Source: RUG12461 sp045661345
GTDB lineage: Bacteria; Bacillota; Clostridia; Lachnospirales; Lachnospiraceae
Reading direction: 5' to 3'
DNA: 64,000 bases
Assembly: GCA_045661345.1 (NCBI GenBank)
Contig: JAZRFM010000015.1
Span: 62,001 to 126,000, forward strand
The notes under the pieces were generated by a model that saw nothing but the letters and a program-made list of their open reading frames with translations, made no database searches and was not told where the DNA came from. Position 1 is the first letter of the stretch; every line of letters begins with the position of its first letter. The translations under genes were made by a program, and so were the position numbers. This document shows positions 24,533 through 34,759 of this stretch, one piece after another.

Positions 24533-25687
24533 ATGAAGCTGAAAAGTAAGCTGGCAATTTCTTTTATCATGATCATTCTCATCCCCATGATGAGTATCGG
24601 TATGATTCTCCTGTTGATCAATACGACGGATCTTAATGCGACAGAACGGATCTCTGCATTGATGGCTGAGATGCGTTCTTTTCCGGGCTGGAAAGAAATG
24701 CTGTTGGATTTTACGGTCTGTATTGCCATGATCCTGCTCTTTACGGCAGTTATGCTGAGTGTCTGGCTGTACCGCAGCATGATCAGTCCGATCCGGAAGC
24801 TTCAGGAGGCCACCAAAAGCATTCAGGACGGCAATCTGGATTTTGTGCTGGAAGCGGAATCGGAGGATGAGATCGGAGAACTGTCCAGAGATTTTGAAGA
24901 GATGCGCAAACGTCTCAAGGAATCTTCCGAAGAAAAACTGAATGCGGAGATGGAAAACAGAGAGCTCGTCCGCAATATATCCCATGATCTGAAAACACCG
25001 ATCACTTCCATCAAGGGATACGCGGAAGGCCTCCTGGATGGCGTTGCGGACACACCGGAAAAGCAGGAGAAATATGTCCGCACGATCCTCAGCAAGGCCA
25101 CGGAAATGACGACGCTTCTGAATGAACTGACGATCTATTCCCAGATCGATACGAACCGGATCCCCTATCATTTCAATAAGCTGAACGCCGTGAACTATTT
25201 CAATGACTGTGCGGAAGAGGTAGGGATGGATCTGGAGAACAAAAACATCCGGTTCCATTTTTTCTGTAATGTGGAGCCTGCCGTGGACCTCATCGCAGAC
25301 CCCGAGCAGCTCGCCCGCGTGATCCACAATATCATCAACAATTCCGTGAAATACATGGACAAACCGGATCGCGTGATCCACCTTCGTGTACAGGATGTGG
25401 GCGACTTTGTACAGGTGGAGATCGAAGACAACGGCAAGGGGATCGCCGTTCATGAGATCCCCTATGTCTTTGACCGCTTTTACCGCACCGACGCATCCAG
25501 AAATTCCGCAACAGGCGGCAGCGGTATCGGGCTGTCCATCGCCAAAAAGATCATCGAGGATCACGGCGGCAAGATCTGGGTATCGAGCAAAGAGGGATTT
25601 GGCACCACCATGTATTTTGTGATCCGGCAATATATCGAGCCCGATCCGGTGGTAATCAAGGATGTAAAAACAAAGGAGTATAAATAA
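24533..25687 (+). CDS. Sensor histidine kinase (HAMP, HisKA, HATPase)
   Basis: The 384-residue kinase has two membrane helices (about 7-29 and 58-80) with a very short outer loop, a HAMP domain, a HisKA domain with the phospho-accepting His in NISHDLKTPITS (about 150), and a HATPase_c domain (NNSVKY, EDNGKGI, GGSGIGLSI). The tiny loop suggests it senses the membrane or a membrane partner rather than a free ligand. It is transcribed with the response regulator, whose start is 3 bp after its stop. The stimulus is unknown. Confidence 0.88.
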   Translation: MKLKSKLAISFIMIILIPMMSIGMILLLINTTDLNATERISALMAEMRSFPGWKEMLLDFTVCIAMILLFTAVMLSVWLYRSMISPIRKLQEATKSIQDGNLDFVLEAESEDEIGELSRDFEEMRKRLKESSEEKLNAEMENRELVRNISHDLKTPITSIKGYAEGLLDGVADTPEKQEKYVRTILSKATEMTTLLNELTIYSQIDTNRIPYHFNKLNAVNYFNDCAEEVGMDLENKNIRFHFFCNVEPAVDLIADPEQLARVIHNIINNSVKYMDKPDRVIHLRVQDVGDFVQVEIEDNGKGIAVHEIPYVFDRFYRTDASRNSATGGSGIGLSIAKKIIEDHGGKIWVSSKEGFGTTMYFVIRQYIEPDPVVIKDVKTKEYK

Positions 25688-25690
25688 CAG

Positions 25691-26380
25691 ATGGCTAAAA
25701 TACTGATCCTGGAGGATGAATCGTCCATTGCCGAGTTGGAAAAGGATTATCTGGAGCTTTCGGAATTTACGGTGGAGATAGAAAAAGACGGAGAAAAGGG
25801 TCTGCATCGTGCCCTGACAGAAGACTTTGATCTGTTTCTGCTGGATCTGATGCTGCCCGGAATGGACGGATTTGAGATTTGCAAACGGATACGTGAAGTC
25901 AAAAACACGCCCATCCTTATGGTTTCCGCCAAGAAGGATGATATTGATAAGATCAGAGGGCTGGGGCTCGGTGCAGACGATTATATTACAAAGCCCTTCT
26001 CACCCAGTGAACTGGTCGCACGGGTAAAAGCGCATCTGGCAAGATATGAATCCCTGACCGGCACCAAACCGGCATCCAATGATGTGGTGGAGATCCGCGG
26101 CCTTAAGATCGACCGCGCCGCGCGCCGCGTATTTCTGAACGGGGAAGAAAAATCCCTGACCACAAAGGAGTTTGATGTCCTTCTCTTTATGGCGGAACAT
26201 CCGAACAGGGTATATACAAAAGAGGAACTGTTTCAGCAAATCTGGGATATGGATGCCATCGGGGACAGCGCAACCGTCACCGTGCATATCAAGAAAATCC
26301 GGGAAAAGATCGAACTGGACAAGTCCAACCCGCAGTATATCGAAACACTATGGGGTGTGGGATATAGATTTAAGGTATAA
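25691..26380 (+). CDS. OmpR/PhoB-type response regulator
   Basis: The 229-residue protein has a receiver domain (1-118; acidic pocket EDE, phospho-Asp in LLDLMLPG, Lys in ITKPFSPSE) and a winged-helix DNA-binding domain (about 130-229; VTVHIKKIREKIE recognition helix). It is the partner of the kinase encoded just upstream. Its TAA stop touches the murA stop codon on the other strand with no spacer. Confidence 0.93.
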   Translation: MAKILILEDESSIAELEKDYLELSEFTVEIEKDGEKGLHRALTEDFDLFLLDLMLPGMDGFEICKRIREVKNTPILMVSAKKDDIDKIRGLGLGADDYITKPFSPSELVARVKAHLARYESLTGTKPASNDVVEIRGLKIDRAARRVFLNGEEKSLTTKEFDVLLFMAEHPNRVYTKEELFQQIWDMDAIGDSATVTVHIKKIREKIELDKSNPQYIETLWGVGYRFKV

Positions 26381-27673
26381 TCAGGAGACCTTCAGCCGAA
26401 ACTTTTGAATCTGCTTTTCCGTGGAGACCTTTTCAATGATGGCTCCGAGGGTACGGAGCTTTTCATCGAACCGCTCGTAACCACGCTCGATATAATGGAC
26501 ATCATCCACAATCGTGATCCCTTCCGCAGCGAGTCCCGCGATCACAAGCGCCGCGCCGGCACGCAGATCCGGTGCATTGACCACGGCACCGGTATATTTC
26601 CCGACACCGCTGATGATCGCTATATTGGATTCCACCTTAATCTCCGCACCCATGCGGTTCAATTCGTCCACATATTTGAAGCGGTTCTCGAAAATACTCT
26701 CTGTCACGGTACTGGTCCCGTCAGCCATGCCGAGCAGCACCGTCATCTGCGGCTGCATATCGGTAGGAAACCCGGGATAAGGAAGCGTCGTGATCTGCGT
26801 ATGTCTTAATTTCCCGTTTGCCACGACTCGTACCGCATCGTCATATTCATGAATCGTACAGCCCACATCGTGCAGCTTCGCACTAGTCGCCTCCAGGTGC
26901 TTGGGGATCACGTTCTTTACCATGACATCACCGTTTGTCGCGGCCGCTGCGAACATAAAGGTCCCCGCTTCGATCTGATCCGGGATCACCGTATACTCAG
27001 ATCCATGGAGCTTTTCCACCCCCACGATCCTGATGACATCTGTCCCGGCACCGCGGATATTGGCCCCCATGCTCCCGAGGAAGTTCGCAACATCTACGAC
27101 ATGCGGCTCCTTCGCGGCATTTTCGATGATCGTCTTCCCTTTCGCCATCACGGCCGCCATCATGATATTGATGGTGGCACCTACAGAAACCTTATCCAGA
27201 TAGATATGCGTCCCGATGAGCTTTTCCGCGCGTGCCTTGACCAGCCCGTGCTCAATCACGACCTCCGCCCCTAATGCGCGAAAGCCTTTGATATGGAGAT
27301 CAATGGGACGTGCACCGATCGCGCATCCACCCGGAAGCGCAACCTCGGCTTTTTTATACTTTCCGAGGAGAGCACCGAGCAAATAATAGGAAGCCCGGAT
27401 CTTTTTGATGTATTCGTGATCGACACGAAAATCCCTGATCGAAGCACCGTTGATCCTGACGCTGTGGTCATCCTGTCTGTCCACGCCGGCTCCGATCTCT
27501 CCGATCGCCTCCAAAAGAACGTTCACATCCTGTACATTCGGGATATTCTCAATAAGGATGCTCTCATCCGCCATCGTCGCGGCTGCCAGAATCGCCAGTG
27601 CAGCATTTTTCGCGCCGCCGATCTCCACCTCGCCTTTTAACGGTTGTTTTCCTTTGATCACATATTGTTCCAT
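26381..27673 (-). CDS. murA: UDP-N-acetylglucosamine 1-carboxyvinyltransferase
   Basis: The product (430 residues) is MurA, which adds enolpyruvate from PEP to UDP-GlcNAc in the first committed step of peptidoglycan synthesis. GGAKNAALA near the N-terminus and the catalytic Cys in LPGGCAIGARPID are present, so it would be fosfomycin-sensitive in type. I place the start at the second of two adjacent ATGs (27673), which has AGGAG at workable distance. It closes the wall/DNA block of the minus strand but has its own promoter. Confidence 0.95.
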   Translation of the reverse strand: MEQYVIKGKQPLKGEVEIGGAKNAALAILAAATMADESILIENIPNVQDVNVLLEAIGEIGAGVDRQDDHSVRINGASIRDFRVDHEYIKKIRASYYLLGALLGKYKKAEVALPGGCAIGARPIDLHIKGFRALGAEVVIEHGLVKARAEKLIGTHIYLDKVSVGATINIMMAAVMAKGKTIIENAAKEPHVVDVANFLGSMGANIRGAGTDVIRIVGVEKLHGSEYTVIPDQIEAGTFMFAAAATNGDVMVKNVIPKHLEATSAKLHDVGCTIHEYDDAVRVVANGKLRHTQITTLPYPGFPTDMQPQMTVLLGMADGTSTVTESIFENRFKYVDELNRMGAEIKVESNIAIISGVGKYTGAVVNAPDLRAGAALVIAGLAAEGITIVDDVHYIERGYERFDEKLRTLGAIIEKVSTEKQIQKFRLKVS

Positions 27674-27739
27674 CATTCTCCTACGGTCAGATCCCCGGCT
27701 ACCGTATCCTCCTTGACTGCAACCTTTCAAAGTTACCAC

Positions 27740-27769
27740 ATTATAATAGGGTCACCAAGGCTTTGTCAA
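27740..27769 (-). promoter_or_regulatory. murA promoter
   Basis: Perfect TTGACA (27769-27764) and TATAAT (27745-27740) on the minus strand with an 18-nt spacer, 14 bp after the M23 peptidase stop codon. The leader to murA is about 60 nt. Confidence 0.85.
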
Positions 27770-27782
27770 GTGATCTTTTGCA

Positions 27783-29420
27783 TCATTTAATATAGTCCAG
27801 CGGATTTACCTGCGCGCCGTTGATATAGATCTCAAAATGCACATGCGGACCCGTTGAACGACCCGTACTGCCGGAAAGGCCGATTGTCTCTCCCTGTTTC
27901 ACGCTCTGCCCGTCATGCACCAGAATTTTGGAAAGATGACCGACACGTGTTTTCCTTCCATCAGGATGGCTGATCAGGATCGTGTTTCCGTATCCATTGC
28001 CCCAGCCCGCATATTCGACGACGCCGTCGCTGCTGGCAAATACCACCGTACCGGTGGGGCAGGCCCAATCCACCCCCTTATGCATTCTTCCCCAGCGTCT
28101 TCCGAATCCGGAGGTAAACCGTCCTCCGTTGATGGGTTTGATATAGGTCGGCGGCACGATCGTCCCCCGTTCGATGACCTCCGGGACCGATTCCTGCAGG
28201 ACGGTGGTGTGGGCGATGGAACGGCTGCTCTCCACACCGTTATCATAGGTGATAAAGGCGTTTACCTCGCGGTGGCCTGTCGTACCTTCCGATACCAGCA
28301 CTTCCTTTGTATTGTACCAGTCATTGTTGGGAATGATGACGGGATTTGCCGTAAAATCCTCTTCATAAAGAATCCCTTCCGTTGTTCTCAGCTTCAGCTC
28401 CGGTTCCGGAACTGCCACGATCAGCTCCTGATCAATATGAATGGTCTGGTTCTGATCCGTAAATTTGTTCAGCTTCAGAAGATAATCCAGGGGAATTCCG
28501 TAGCGTTCCGCGATCCCGGACATGGTATCGCCGCCCTTGACTGTATAGAGCTTATTCGTTTCCTCTTCCTTCGTCACTTCCGCCACCGCTGTATCCATAT
28601 CCGCCAGCTGATCCGGCGTCACGTAGTCCGAATAGAGATAGACCGGTACCAGAAAGGACGCATCCACGAGACCAGTTTCATACCGGTTTTTGGCAGGGTG
28701 TGTCACCGCATCCTGCAGGAGGTCTGTGATCTTTGCTGTCACACCGCCGCTCACGTAGTCTGCATACACAGGGCGCGTCAACGGATTTAAGAATGCGGGA
28801 ATCACACCGGCTCGCGCTGCCGTAGCCATGACAGCTTCTTCCGCCTCCCGGGGCATCCCCGTTTCTTCCGGTTCCTTTGTCTCTTCCGCTTCCTTTGTGG
28901 AGATAAGAACCGCCGATACCGAGTTGCTTTCATGATCCGGACAGGGCAGAATCTCCGTTTGGAACAGACCCTCCGGATCCGCTCCGCTTTTGGCACGATT
29001 CAAAAACGTTACCGCCTCTTCCCTTGTCCGAAAAGAAGCCCGGTAGTCTCCGACGCTGACTGTATAGGAAAGGGCATTTCCCTCCGCTGCGTAAAAGTCC
29101 TGCAGTGCGTTCACAAGACGCTCCTGCAGCTGTCCCCGGGAAAGAAGGGGTGTCAGAAGGACATGTCCCTCTTTGCATTCATAGGATGGCTCCCATAAAA
29201 GATATTCTGCTGCGTGTTCCCTGCAGACCTCTTTTTTGGCTGCCAGAAATACCTGTGACGGATCCATGGGATCCGCTGTTGCACCGATATTCTGCCCGTT
29301 TATATACCATTCCCTGTATGTCTGCCCAAAGCATCTGTGCTGTGCCATGGCACCTATCGTCAGTATCCCCAGCAGAATGACGGGAAAAGCCGCCCGGATG
29401 GCGGCTCTTTTTTTCTCCAT
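27783..29420 (-). CDS. M23 peptidase with LysM and G5 domains
   Basis: The 545-residue protein has an N-terminal membrane/signal helix (about 8-28), a middle region of unknown fold, a LysM domain (LYTVKGGDTMSGIAERYGIP, about 296-340), a G5-like domain (about 345-420) and a C-terminal M23 metallopeptidase with HKGVD and GPHVHFEI zinc-binding motifs. It should cut peptidoglycan cross-links or activate other hydrolases at the cell surface. GGGAGGA precedes the ATG, 35 bp after the mfd stop. The LysM and G5 domains suggest wall binding. Confidence 0.92.
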   Translation of the reverse strand: MEKKRAAIRAAFPVILLGILTIGAMAQHRCFGQTYREWYINGQNIGATADPMDPSQVFLAAKKEVCREHAAEYLLWEPSYECKEGHVLLTPLLSRGQLQERLVNALQDFYAAEGNALSYTVSVGDYRASFRTREEAVTFLNRAKSGADPEGLFQTEILPCPDHESNSVSAVLISTKEAEETKEPEETGMPREAEEAVMATAARAGVIPAFLNPLTRPVYADYVSGGVTAKITDLLQDAVTHPAKNRYETGLVDASFLVPVYLYSDYVTPDQLADMDTAVAEVTKEEETNKLYTVKGGDTMSGIAERYGIPLDYLLKLNKFTDQNQTIHIDQELIVAVPEPELKLRTTEGILYEEDFTANPVIIPNNDWYNTKEVLVSEGTTGHREVNAFITYDNGVESSRSIAHTTVLQESVPEVIERGTIVPPTYIKPINGGRFTSGFGRRWGRMHKGVDWACPTGTVVFASSDGVVEYAGWGNGYGNTILISHPDGRKTRVGHLSKILVHDGQSVKQGETIGLSGSTGRSTGPHVHFEIYINGAQVNPLDYIK

Positions 29421-29455
29421 GATGACTGCTTCCTCCCGCTACGCGGTATTATACC

Positions 29456-32400
29456 TCATCTCCCCTGTTCCAGCAAGCAATCCCCCATCTCCCGGATAAA
29501 CCTCTCGCAGAATTCCAGCACATCGTTTATTTCATCACGGCTGTTTTTTGCCTCATAGACAAAGTAAGGCGCCTTTTTTTCCGCATGAAAGGTCAGCGCA
29601 CCCTGATAGGAGGATACAAACTCCGGAATTTTCAGCGGATTGACTGCTGCTTTTTCATAGAAGACAAACTCCAGCCTCCCCTGCTTTTCCGTAATCTCCG
29701 TCAAAAAGGCCTGATGTGCCTTCGCTTTCAGCTTTGCAATCCTGATCAGATTCATCACGCTTTCCGGCGGATCCGCGAAGCGGTCAATGAGCTCCTCCAC
29801 CATTTCTTCCGCTTCCTCTTCTGTCTCAATTCCTGCGATCCGCTTATAGATATCCATTTTCTGGAACTCATTCACGATGTAGTCAGCCGGAATAAAAGCA
29901 TCCGTCACCAGGTCAATGGCCGTGTCGAACCGCTCCTCCTGCCCTTCGCCCTTTTCCGCCTTCACTGCTTCATTCAGCATCTTGCAGTAAAGATCATAGC
30001 CAACGCTTCGCATGTGACCGGACTGTTCCGCCCCCAGCAGATTTCCGGCTCCCCGGATCTCCAGATCCCGCATCGCGATTCTGAATCCGCTGCCGAGATC
30101 CGTAAACTCCCGGATGGCGGACAGGCGTTTCTCCGCAATCTCTTTCAACAGCTTATCTTTCTTGTACATCAGGAAGGCATAGGCGGTTCTGTTGGATCTT
30201 CCCACCCTGCCCCGGAGCTGGTAAAGCTGTGCCAGACCGTAACGATCCGCATCCTGAATAATGATTGTGTTGACATTTCCGATATCAAGCCCCGTTTCGA
30301 TGATCGTCGTGGAGACCAGTACATCGATCTCTCCGTTGATGAAACGACACATCATTTCTTCCAGATCCCGCTCTCTCATCTGGCCGTGGGCGTATTCCAC
30401 CACCGCATCCGGTACTTTTGCGGCAATCCTTGCGGTTTGTTCCGCGATACGATCCACCCGGTTGTAGACATAATACACCTGTCCTTTTCGCGCCAGCTCG
30501 CGGGTAATCGCTTCCCGCACCATTTCTTCGTTGTATTCCATGACATAGGTCTGGATCGGCACCCGGTCAAGGGGGGGCTCCTCCAGGATACTCATATCCC
30601 GGATCCCGATCAGGCTCATATGCAGCGTGCGGGGAATCGGTGTGGCAGTCAGTGTAAGGACATCCACGGTTTTCTTCATCTTTTTGATGGTTTCCTTATG
30701 ACTGACGCCGAAGCGCTGCTCCTCGTCAATCACCAGAAGCCCGAGATCCTTATAATGCACGTCCTTCGAAAGCAGCCGGTGGGTGCCGATCACAATGTCC
30801 ACCTGCCCCTTTGAAAGATCGGTGATCGTTGTTTTCTGTTCCCCTGTTGTCCGAAACCTGCAAAGCAGATCGATCCTGACGGGAAAATCCTTCATCCGTT
30901 CCGTAAAGGTATTGTAATGCTGCTGCGCCAGGATCGTGGTCGGACACAGATATGCCACCTGTTTTCCTTCCTGCACCGCCTTAAAAGCCGCTCTGATGGC
31001 AACCTCGGTTTTCCCGTATCCCACGTCACCACAGATCAACCGGTCCATGATCTTTTTGCTCTCCATATCATGCTTGGTTGCCGCGATGGCGTTTTTCTGA
31101 TCCTCTGTTTCCTCAAAAGGAAACATTTCCTCGAACTCACGCTGCCAGATCGTATCCGGCCCGTAAACATGCCCCTCCTCGTTCTGGCGCACCGCATACA
31201 GTTCCACCAGATCATGTGCGATCTCTTTGACCGCACTCCGTACCTTTGCGCTGGTACGTTTCCATTCCTGTCCGCCGAGCTTGTTGAGCTTCGGCGTTTT
31301 CCCGTCCGCACCGGTGTATTTCTGGATCTTGTCCAGACGGGTCGCAAGCACATACAGATTCGATCCCCCGGCATACTCGATCTTGATATAATCCCGCGCC
31401 GTGTTTTCAATCTCTACTTTTTCTATGCCGCGGTAGATACCGAATCCATGATCCTCATGCACCACCACATCTCCGACGGACAAATCCGAGAAGGTCCCGA
31501 TCTTCTCTCCCTCATAGATTTTTTTATGTGTCTTCTTTTTCCTGCCGGTTCCGAAAATGTCACTTTCCGTGATGACCACAAACCCGATCTCGGGATATTC
31601 ATAGCCGCGTTTTACCTTACCGTACAGAATCTCCGTCTCGCCGGGCTTCACCGGATGTTCATAATCCTCGGTAAAAAATGCGTTCAATCCTTCTTCCTGC
31701 AGGTCTTTTGCAAGATGTCCCGCTCTCGTCCGGGAACCTGACAGCAGTACGACGCGATCACCCTTTTTCTTGTATGCCTTCAAATCCTTCACCAACAGCT
31801 CAAAACTGCTGCGATACGGATTCACGCTTCTGCAGGCGATCTCATAGGATTTTTCCTCCTGTAATTCCTCCACGTTTCGATCCAGGGTGGAAAGCATGAC
31901 ACAGGAAAAGCGAGAAAGATCGGCGATGGTTTCCTCCACACTGCGTAATGTCTTAAGCTGACCCGGAAGCAGGTCTCCCGCTGTAAGGCGTTGTCCCATG
32001 CTCTCCCGAAATTCCAGCTCCGTCAGCCGCCCCTTCTCCACGATACGGGCCGGTTCATCCAGAAACACCAGTGTTTCCTCAGAGTGCAGGTAATCCAGCA
32101 GTGAAGCCGCTTCTTCGAAAAAGAAAGGCAGGTAAAGATCCAGATTCGACCCGGAAAGCTCTTCTATTTCCTCCAGGACTGCTTCGCCGTTTCTTTTCAC
32201 CCGGGCAGCCGCTTCTGTGGCAAACCGTTTCCGGAATGTTTCGGAAACCTCCTGCATTTCCTTTCGGATCCGGTCCATTCCCTTCTTCTTCAATTCTTCC
32301 GTCAGCACAAACTCCGTGGCCGGAAGGATTTTCACCTCTTCGATATTTTCCTGGGAGCGCTGGGTCTCCCCGTCATAAAGCCGGAGGGAATCCACTTCAT

Positions 32401-32986
32401 CTCCCCAGAGCTCGATCCTGACCGGCATATCTTCCGTCAGCGTAAATACATCCAGAATCCCGCCGCGAACCGCAAATTCGCCGGGTACCCTCGCTTCGTA
32501 GCTTCTTGCATATCCCATACGGATCAGCTTCTCCGCAAACAGGGAAAGATCCAGGGTATCGCCGGAGGAAATCTTCGTAATCCCGCCGGTAAAATTGTCA
32601 GAGGGGGGGATCCTGTTCATCAGCGCATCGAAGGTCGTGACCACAACGGCCTGTTCATTCTCACAGAGCTCCTTCAATGCCCGTATCCTTTGGGCGGTCA
32701 GGGCATTTCCATGGATGTCCGCCTGATAAAACAAAATATCTTTTGCCGGGTACAGTGCCGTTTCTTTTGCAAAAAAAAGAAGATCCTCGTACAGCTCTCT
32801 CGCCCGGATCTCATGATATGTAACAATCAGGCGGCTTTTTTTGGATCCGCCTATGGTATAGATCAGATGCGCCTTGTCCGCGTCAATACAGCCGGACAGC
32901 TTCAGGAAGCCTTTCCGGTCTTCCAGATCGCGCTCTAATGCCTGTATGCTGTTTAATTCCCGCAACGGTTCGGTCAAACTTTTCAT
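29456..32986 (-). CDS. mfd: Transcription-repair coupling factor
   Basis: The 1176-residue protein is full-length Mfd. It has the N-terminal UvrB-like region (1-350), the RNA-polymerase-interacting (CarD-like) domain (about 480-560, VGDVVVHEDHGFGIYRG), the RecG-like translocase with Walker A in CGDVGYGKTEVA and DEEQ in VIDEEQRFGV, and the C-terminal TRCF domain. It removes stalled RNA polymerase from DNA lesions and recruits UvrA. It starts 5 bp after the pth stop, the usual pth-mfd pairing in Firmicutes. Confidence 0.98.
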   Translation of the reverse strand: MKSLTEPLRELNSIQALERDLEDRKGFLKLSGCIDADKAHLIYTIGGSKKSRLIVTYHEIRARELYEDLLFFAKETALYPAKDILFYQADIHGNALTAQRIRALKELCENEQAVVVTTFDALMNRIPPSDNFTGGITKISSGDTLDLSLFAEKLIRMGYARSYEARVPGEFAVRGGILDVFTLTEDMPVRIELWGDEVDSLRLYDGETQRSQENIEEVKILPATEFVLTEELKKKGMDRIRKEMQEVSETFRKRFATEAAARVKRNGEAVLEEIEELSGSNLDLYLPFFFEEAASLLDYLHSEETLVFLDEPARIVEKGRLTELEFRESMGQRLTAGDLLPGQLKTLRSVEETIADLSRFSCVMLSTLDRNVEELQEEKSYEIACRSVNPYRSSFELLVKDLKAYKKKGDRVVLLSGSRTRAGHLAKDLQEEGLNAFFTEDYEHPVKPGETEILYGKVKRGYEYPEIGFVVITESDIFGTGRKKKTHKKIYEGEKIGTFSDLSVGDVVVHEDHGFGIYRGIEKVEIENTARDYIKIEYAGGSNLYVLATRLDKIQKYTGADGKTPKLNKLGGQEWKRTSAKVRSAVKEIAHDLVELYAVRQNEEGHVYGPDTIWQREFEEMFPFEETEDQKNAIAATKHDMESKKIMDRLICGDVGYGKTEVAIRAAFKAVQEGKQVAYLCPTTILAQQHYNTFTERMKDFPVRIDLLCRFRTTGEQKTTITDLSKGQVDIVIGTHRLLSKDVHYKDLGLLVIDEEQRFGVSHKETIKKMKKTVDVLTLTATPIPRTLHMSLIGIRDMSILEEPPLDRVPIQTYVMEYNEEMVREAITRELARKGQVYYVYNRVDRIAEQTARIAAKVPDAVVEYAHGQMRERDLEEMMCRFINGEIDVLVSTTIIETGLDIGNVNTIIIQDADRYGLAQLYQLRGRVGRSNRTAYAFLMYKKDKLLKEIAEKRLSAIREFTDLGSGFRIAMRDLEIRGAGNLLGAEQSGHMRSVGYDLYCKMLNEAVKAEKGEGQEERFDTAIDLVTDAFIPADYIVNEFQKMDIYKRIAGIETEEEAEEMVEELIDRFADPPESVMNLIRIAKLKAKAHQAFLTEITEKQGRLEFVFYEKAAVNPLKIPEFVSSYQGALTFHAEKKAPYFVYEAKNSRDEINDVLEFCERFIREMGDCLLEQGR

Positions 32987-32991
32987 ATCCG

Positions 32992-33570
32992 TTACTTTTC
33001 GATCTTTGCGTTGTACAGATTCATCGCCTTATCAATCTCACCGGCAACGACCATTTCCAATGCCGCGATCACTTTTTCGTAGGCGGCTTCCAGCCGTTTT
33101 CGATCCCAGCGGTTGGGTTTTCCGAGAACGTGCTTTACCATGTCTTTGTTTTCGGGTTTTTCCCCAACGCCGATCCGGATCCTGGTAAATGCTTCCGTCT
33201 GGCACTTCGCAATAATGTCTTTCAAACCGTTGTGTCCGCCTGCGCTGCCTTTTTTGCGGATGCGCAGCATCCCTGCAGGAAGGCTCACATCGTCACTGAT
33301 CACAACCAGATCCTTCGCCGGATCCGCCTTATAAAAATCAAGCACTGCGCGAACCGCACTGCCACTGGCATTCATATAGGTCATGGGCTTTAGCAGCACC
33401 ACTTTGACATCCCCGATGGTGCATTTCCCGACCAGTCCTTTTGCACGATTATCCTTCATGGTCACTCCGTGCTGCTCCGCCAGAAGGTCGATCACGTCAA
33501 AGCCCACATTATGTCTGGTTCTGTTGTATTTCAGCCCGGGATTGCCGAGACCTGCAATAATGAACATCAC
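32992..33570 (-). CDS. pth: Peptidyl-tRNA hydrolase
   Basis: The 192-residue protein frees peptides from peptidyl-tRNA that has dropped off the ribosome. GLGNPG, the catalytic His in RHNVGF, the Asn in KPMTYMN and the GGHNGLK motif are all present. Two ATGs lie in tandem; the first overlaps the prs stop (ATGA), so translation is coupled to prs. Confidence 0.97.
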   Translation of the reverse strand: MMFIIAGLGNPGLKYNRTRHNVGFDVIDLLAEQHGVTMKDNRAKGLVGKCTIGDVKVVLLKPMTYMNASGSAVRAVLDFYKADPAKDLVVISDDVSLPAGMLRIRKKGSAGGHNGLKDIIAKCQTEAFTRIRIGVGEKPENKDMVKHVLGKPNRWDRKRLEAAYEKVIAALEMVVAGEIDKAMNLYNAKIEK

Positions 33571-34745
33571 TGCTCTCCATTTTTGTAGCGCGAAACCAAT
33601 CGTTTGATTCTGTCATAGGGATTCAGCAGGTCACTGATGGAAGAATCATGGTTTAAGGTATCGATGATATAAGCAATATATTTACTCATGTCACAGCTGA
33701 TAAAATAGGGCCGGCTTTTCAATTCCTCCGTCTGATAGGTGAGATTCGTGGTGACCACCTTGTAAAGGATGCCATCCTCAACCGCCTTGTCAAAGGCCTC
33801 CAGCCCGCCGGTAAAAAGCCCGAAGGTGGCAACCGCAAAGATTCTGTTGGCCTTTCTCTTTTTCAGCTCCGTCGCCACATCAATCATGCTGTCGCCGGAG
33901 CTGATCATATCATCTATGATCAGTACATCCTTGCCCTCCACGGATGAACCGAGGAACTCATGGGCCACGATGGGATTGCGTCCGTCCACGATCTTGCTGT
34001 AATCACGGCGTTTATAGAACATTCCCATATCAAGACCCAAAACATTGGCCAGATAAACCGCTCTTCCGGTACCGCCCTCGTCCGGAGAGATGATCATCAT
34101 ATGATCCGCGTCAAACACCAGATCCTTGACATGCTTACAGATCCCCTTGATGAACTGATAGGCGGAGGTGACTGTTTCGAAGCCGCTCAGCGGAATCGCA
34201 TTTTGTACACGGGGATCATGGGCATCAAAGGTGATGATGTTGTCTACCCCCATGTGTGTAATCTCCTGCAGTGCCAGCGCACAGTCCAGAGACTCCCTTG
34301 CGGATCTTCTGTGCTGCCGGCTCTCATAAAGAAACGGCATGATGACCGTAATCCTTCTGGCTTTTCCCTCCACAGCGGCAATGATCCGTTTTAAATCCTG
34401 ATAGTGGTCATCCGGTGACATATGATTTTCATGCCCGGACACCGTATATTTCAGACTGTAATTCGTCACATCCACCAGCAGATAAAGATCACATCCGCGT
34501 ACGGACTCCTCGATCACGCCCTTTGCTTCCCCTGTCCCGAAGCGCGGATTGGTCGCTTTCATGATGTAGCTTTCCCGTAAGTAGCCACGGAACGCAATGT
34601 CATTCTGATGCTCGTGCTCCCGTTCCACTCTCCACCGGATCAGGTAGCTGTTCACCTTTTCTCCGATCTCTCTGCAGCTTTCAAGCGGAATCAGACCAAG
34701 ACTCCCGGCCGGTATGGTTTCAAGGTTTCTCTTGTCATCTGGCAT
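33567..34745 (-). CDS. prs: Ribose-phosphate pyrophosphokinase
   Basis: The 392-residue protein makes PRPP from ribose 5-phosphate and ATP. The PRPP-binding loop reads VLIIDDMISSGDS, and the KRRD loop and DAHDP motif fit the family. At 392 residues it is longer than the usual 310-320, with additions at the N-terminus (about 60 residues) and within the catalytic half; this longer form occurs in Clostridia. It follows dnaI by 14 bp with an AGGAGG site and overlaps pth by four bases. Confidence 0.9.
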   Translation of the reverse strand: MPDDKRNLETIPAGSLGLIPLESCREIGEKVNSYLIRWRVEREHEHQNDIAFRGYLRESYIMKATNPRFGTGEAKGVIEESVRGCDLYLLVDVTNYSLKYTVSGHENHMSPDDHYQDLKRIIAAVEGKARRITVIMPFLYESRQHRRSARESLDCALALQEITHMGVDNIITFDAHDPRVQNAIPLSGFETVTSAYQFIKGICKHVKDLVFDADHMMIISPDEGGTGRAVYLANVLGLDMGMFYKRRDYSKIVDGRNPIVAHEFLGSSVEGKDVLIIDDMISSGDSMIDVATELKKRKANRIFAVATFGLFTGGLEAFDKAVEDGILYKVVTTNLTYQTEELKSRPYFISCDMSKYIAYIIDTLNHDSSISDLLNPYDRIKRLVSRYKNGEQ

Positions 34746-34759
34746 GCGTTTGAATCCTC

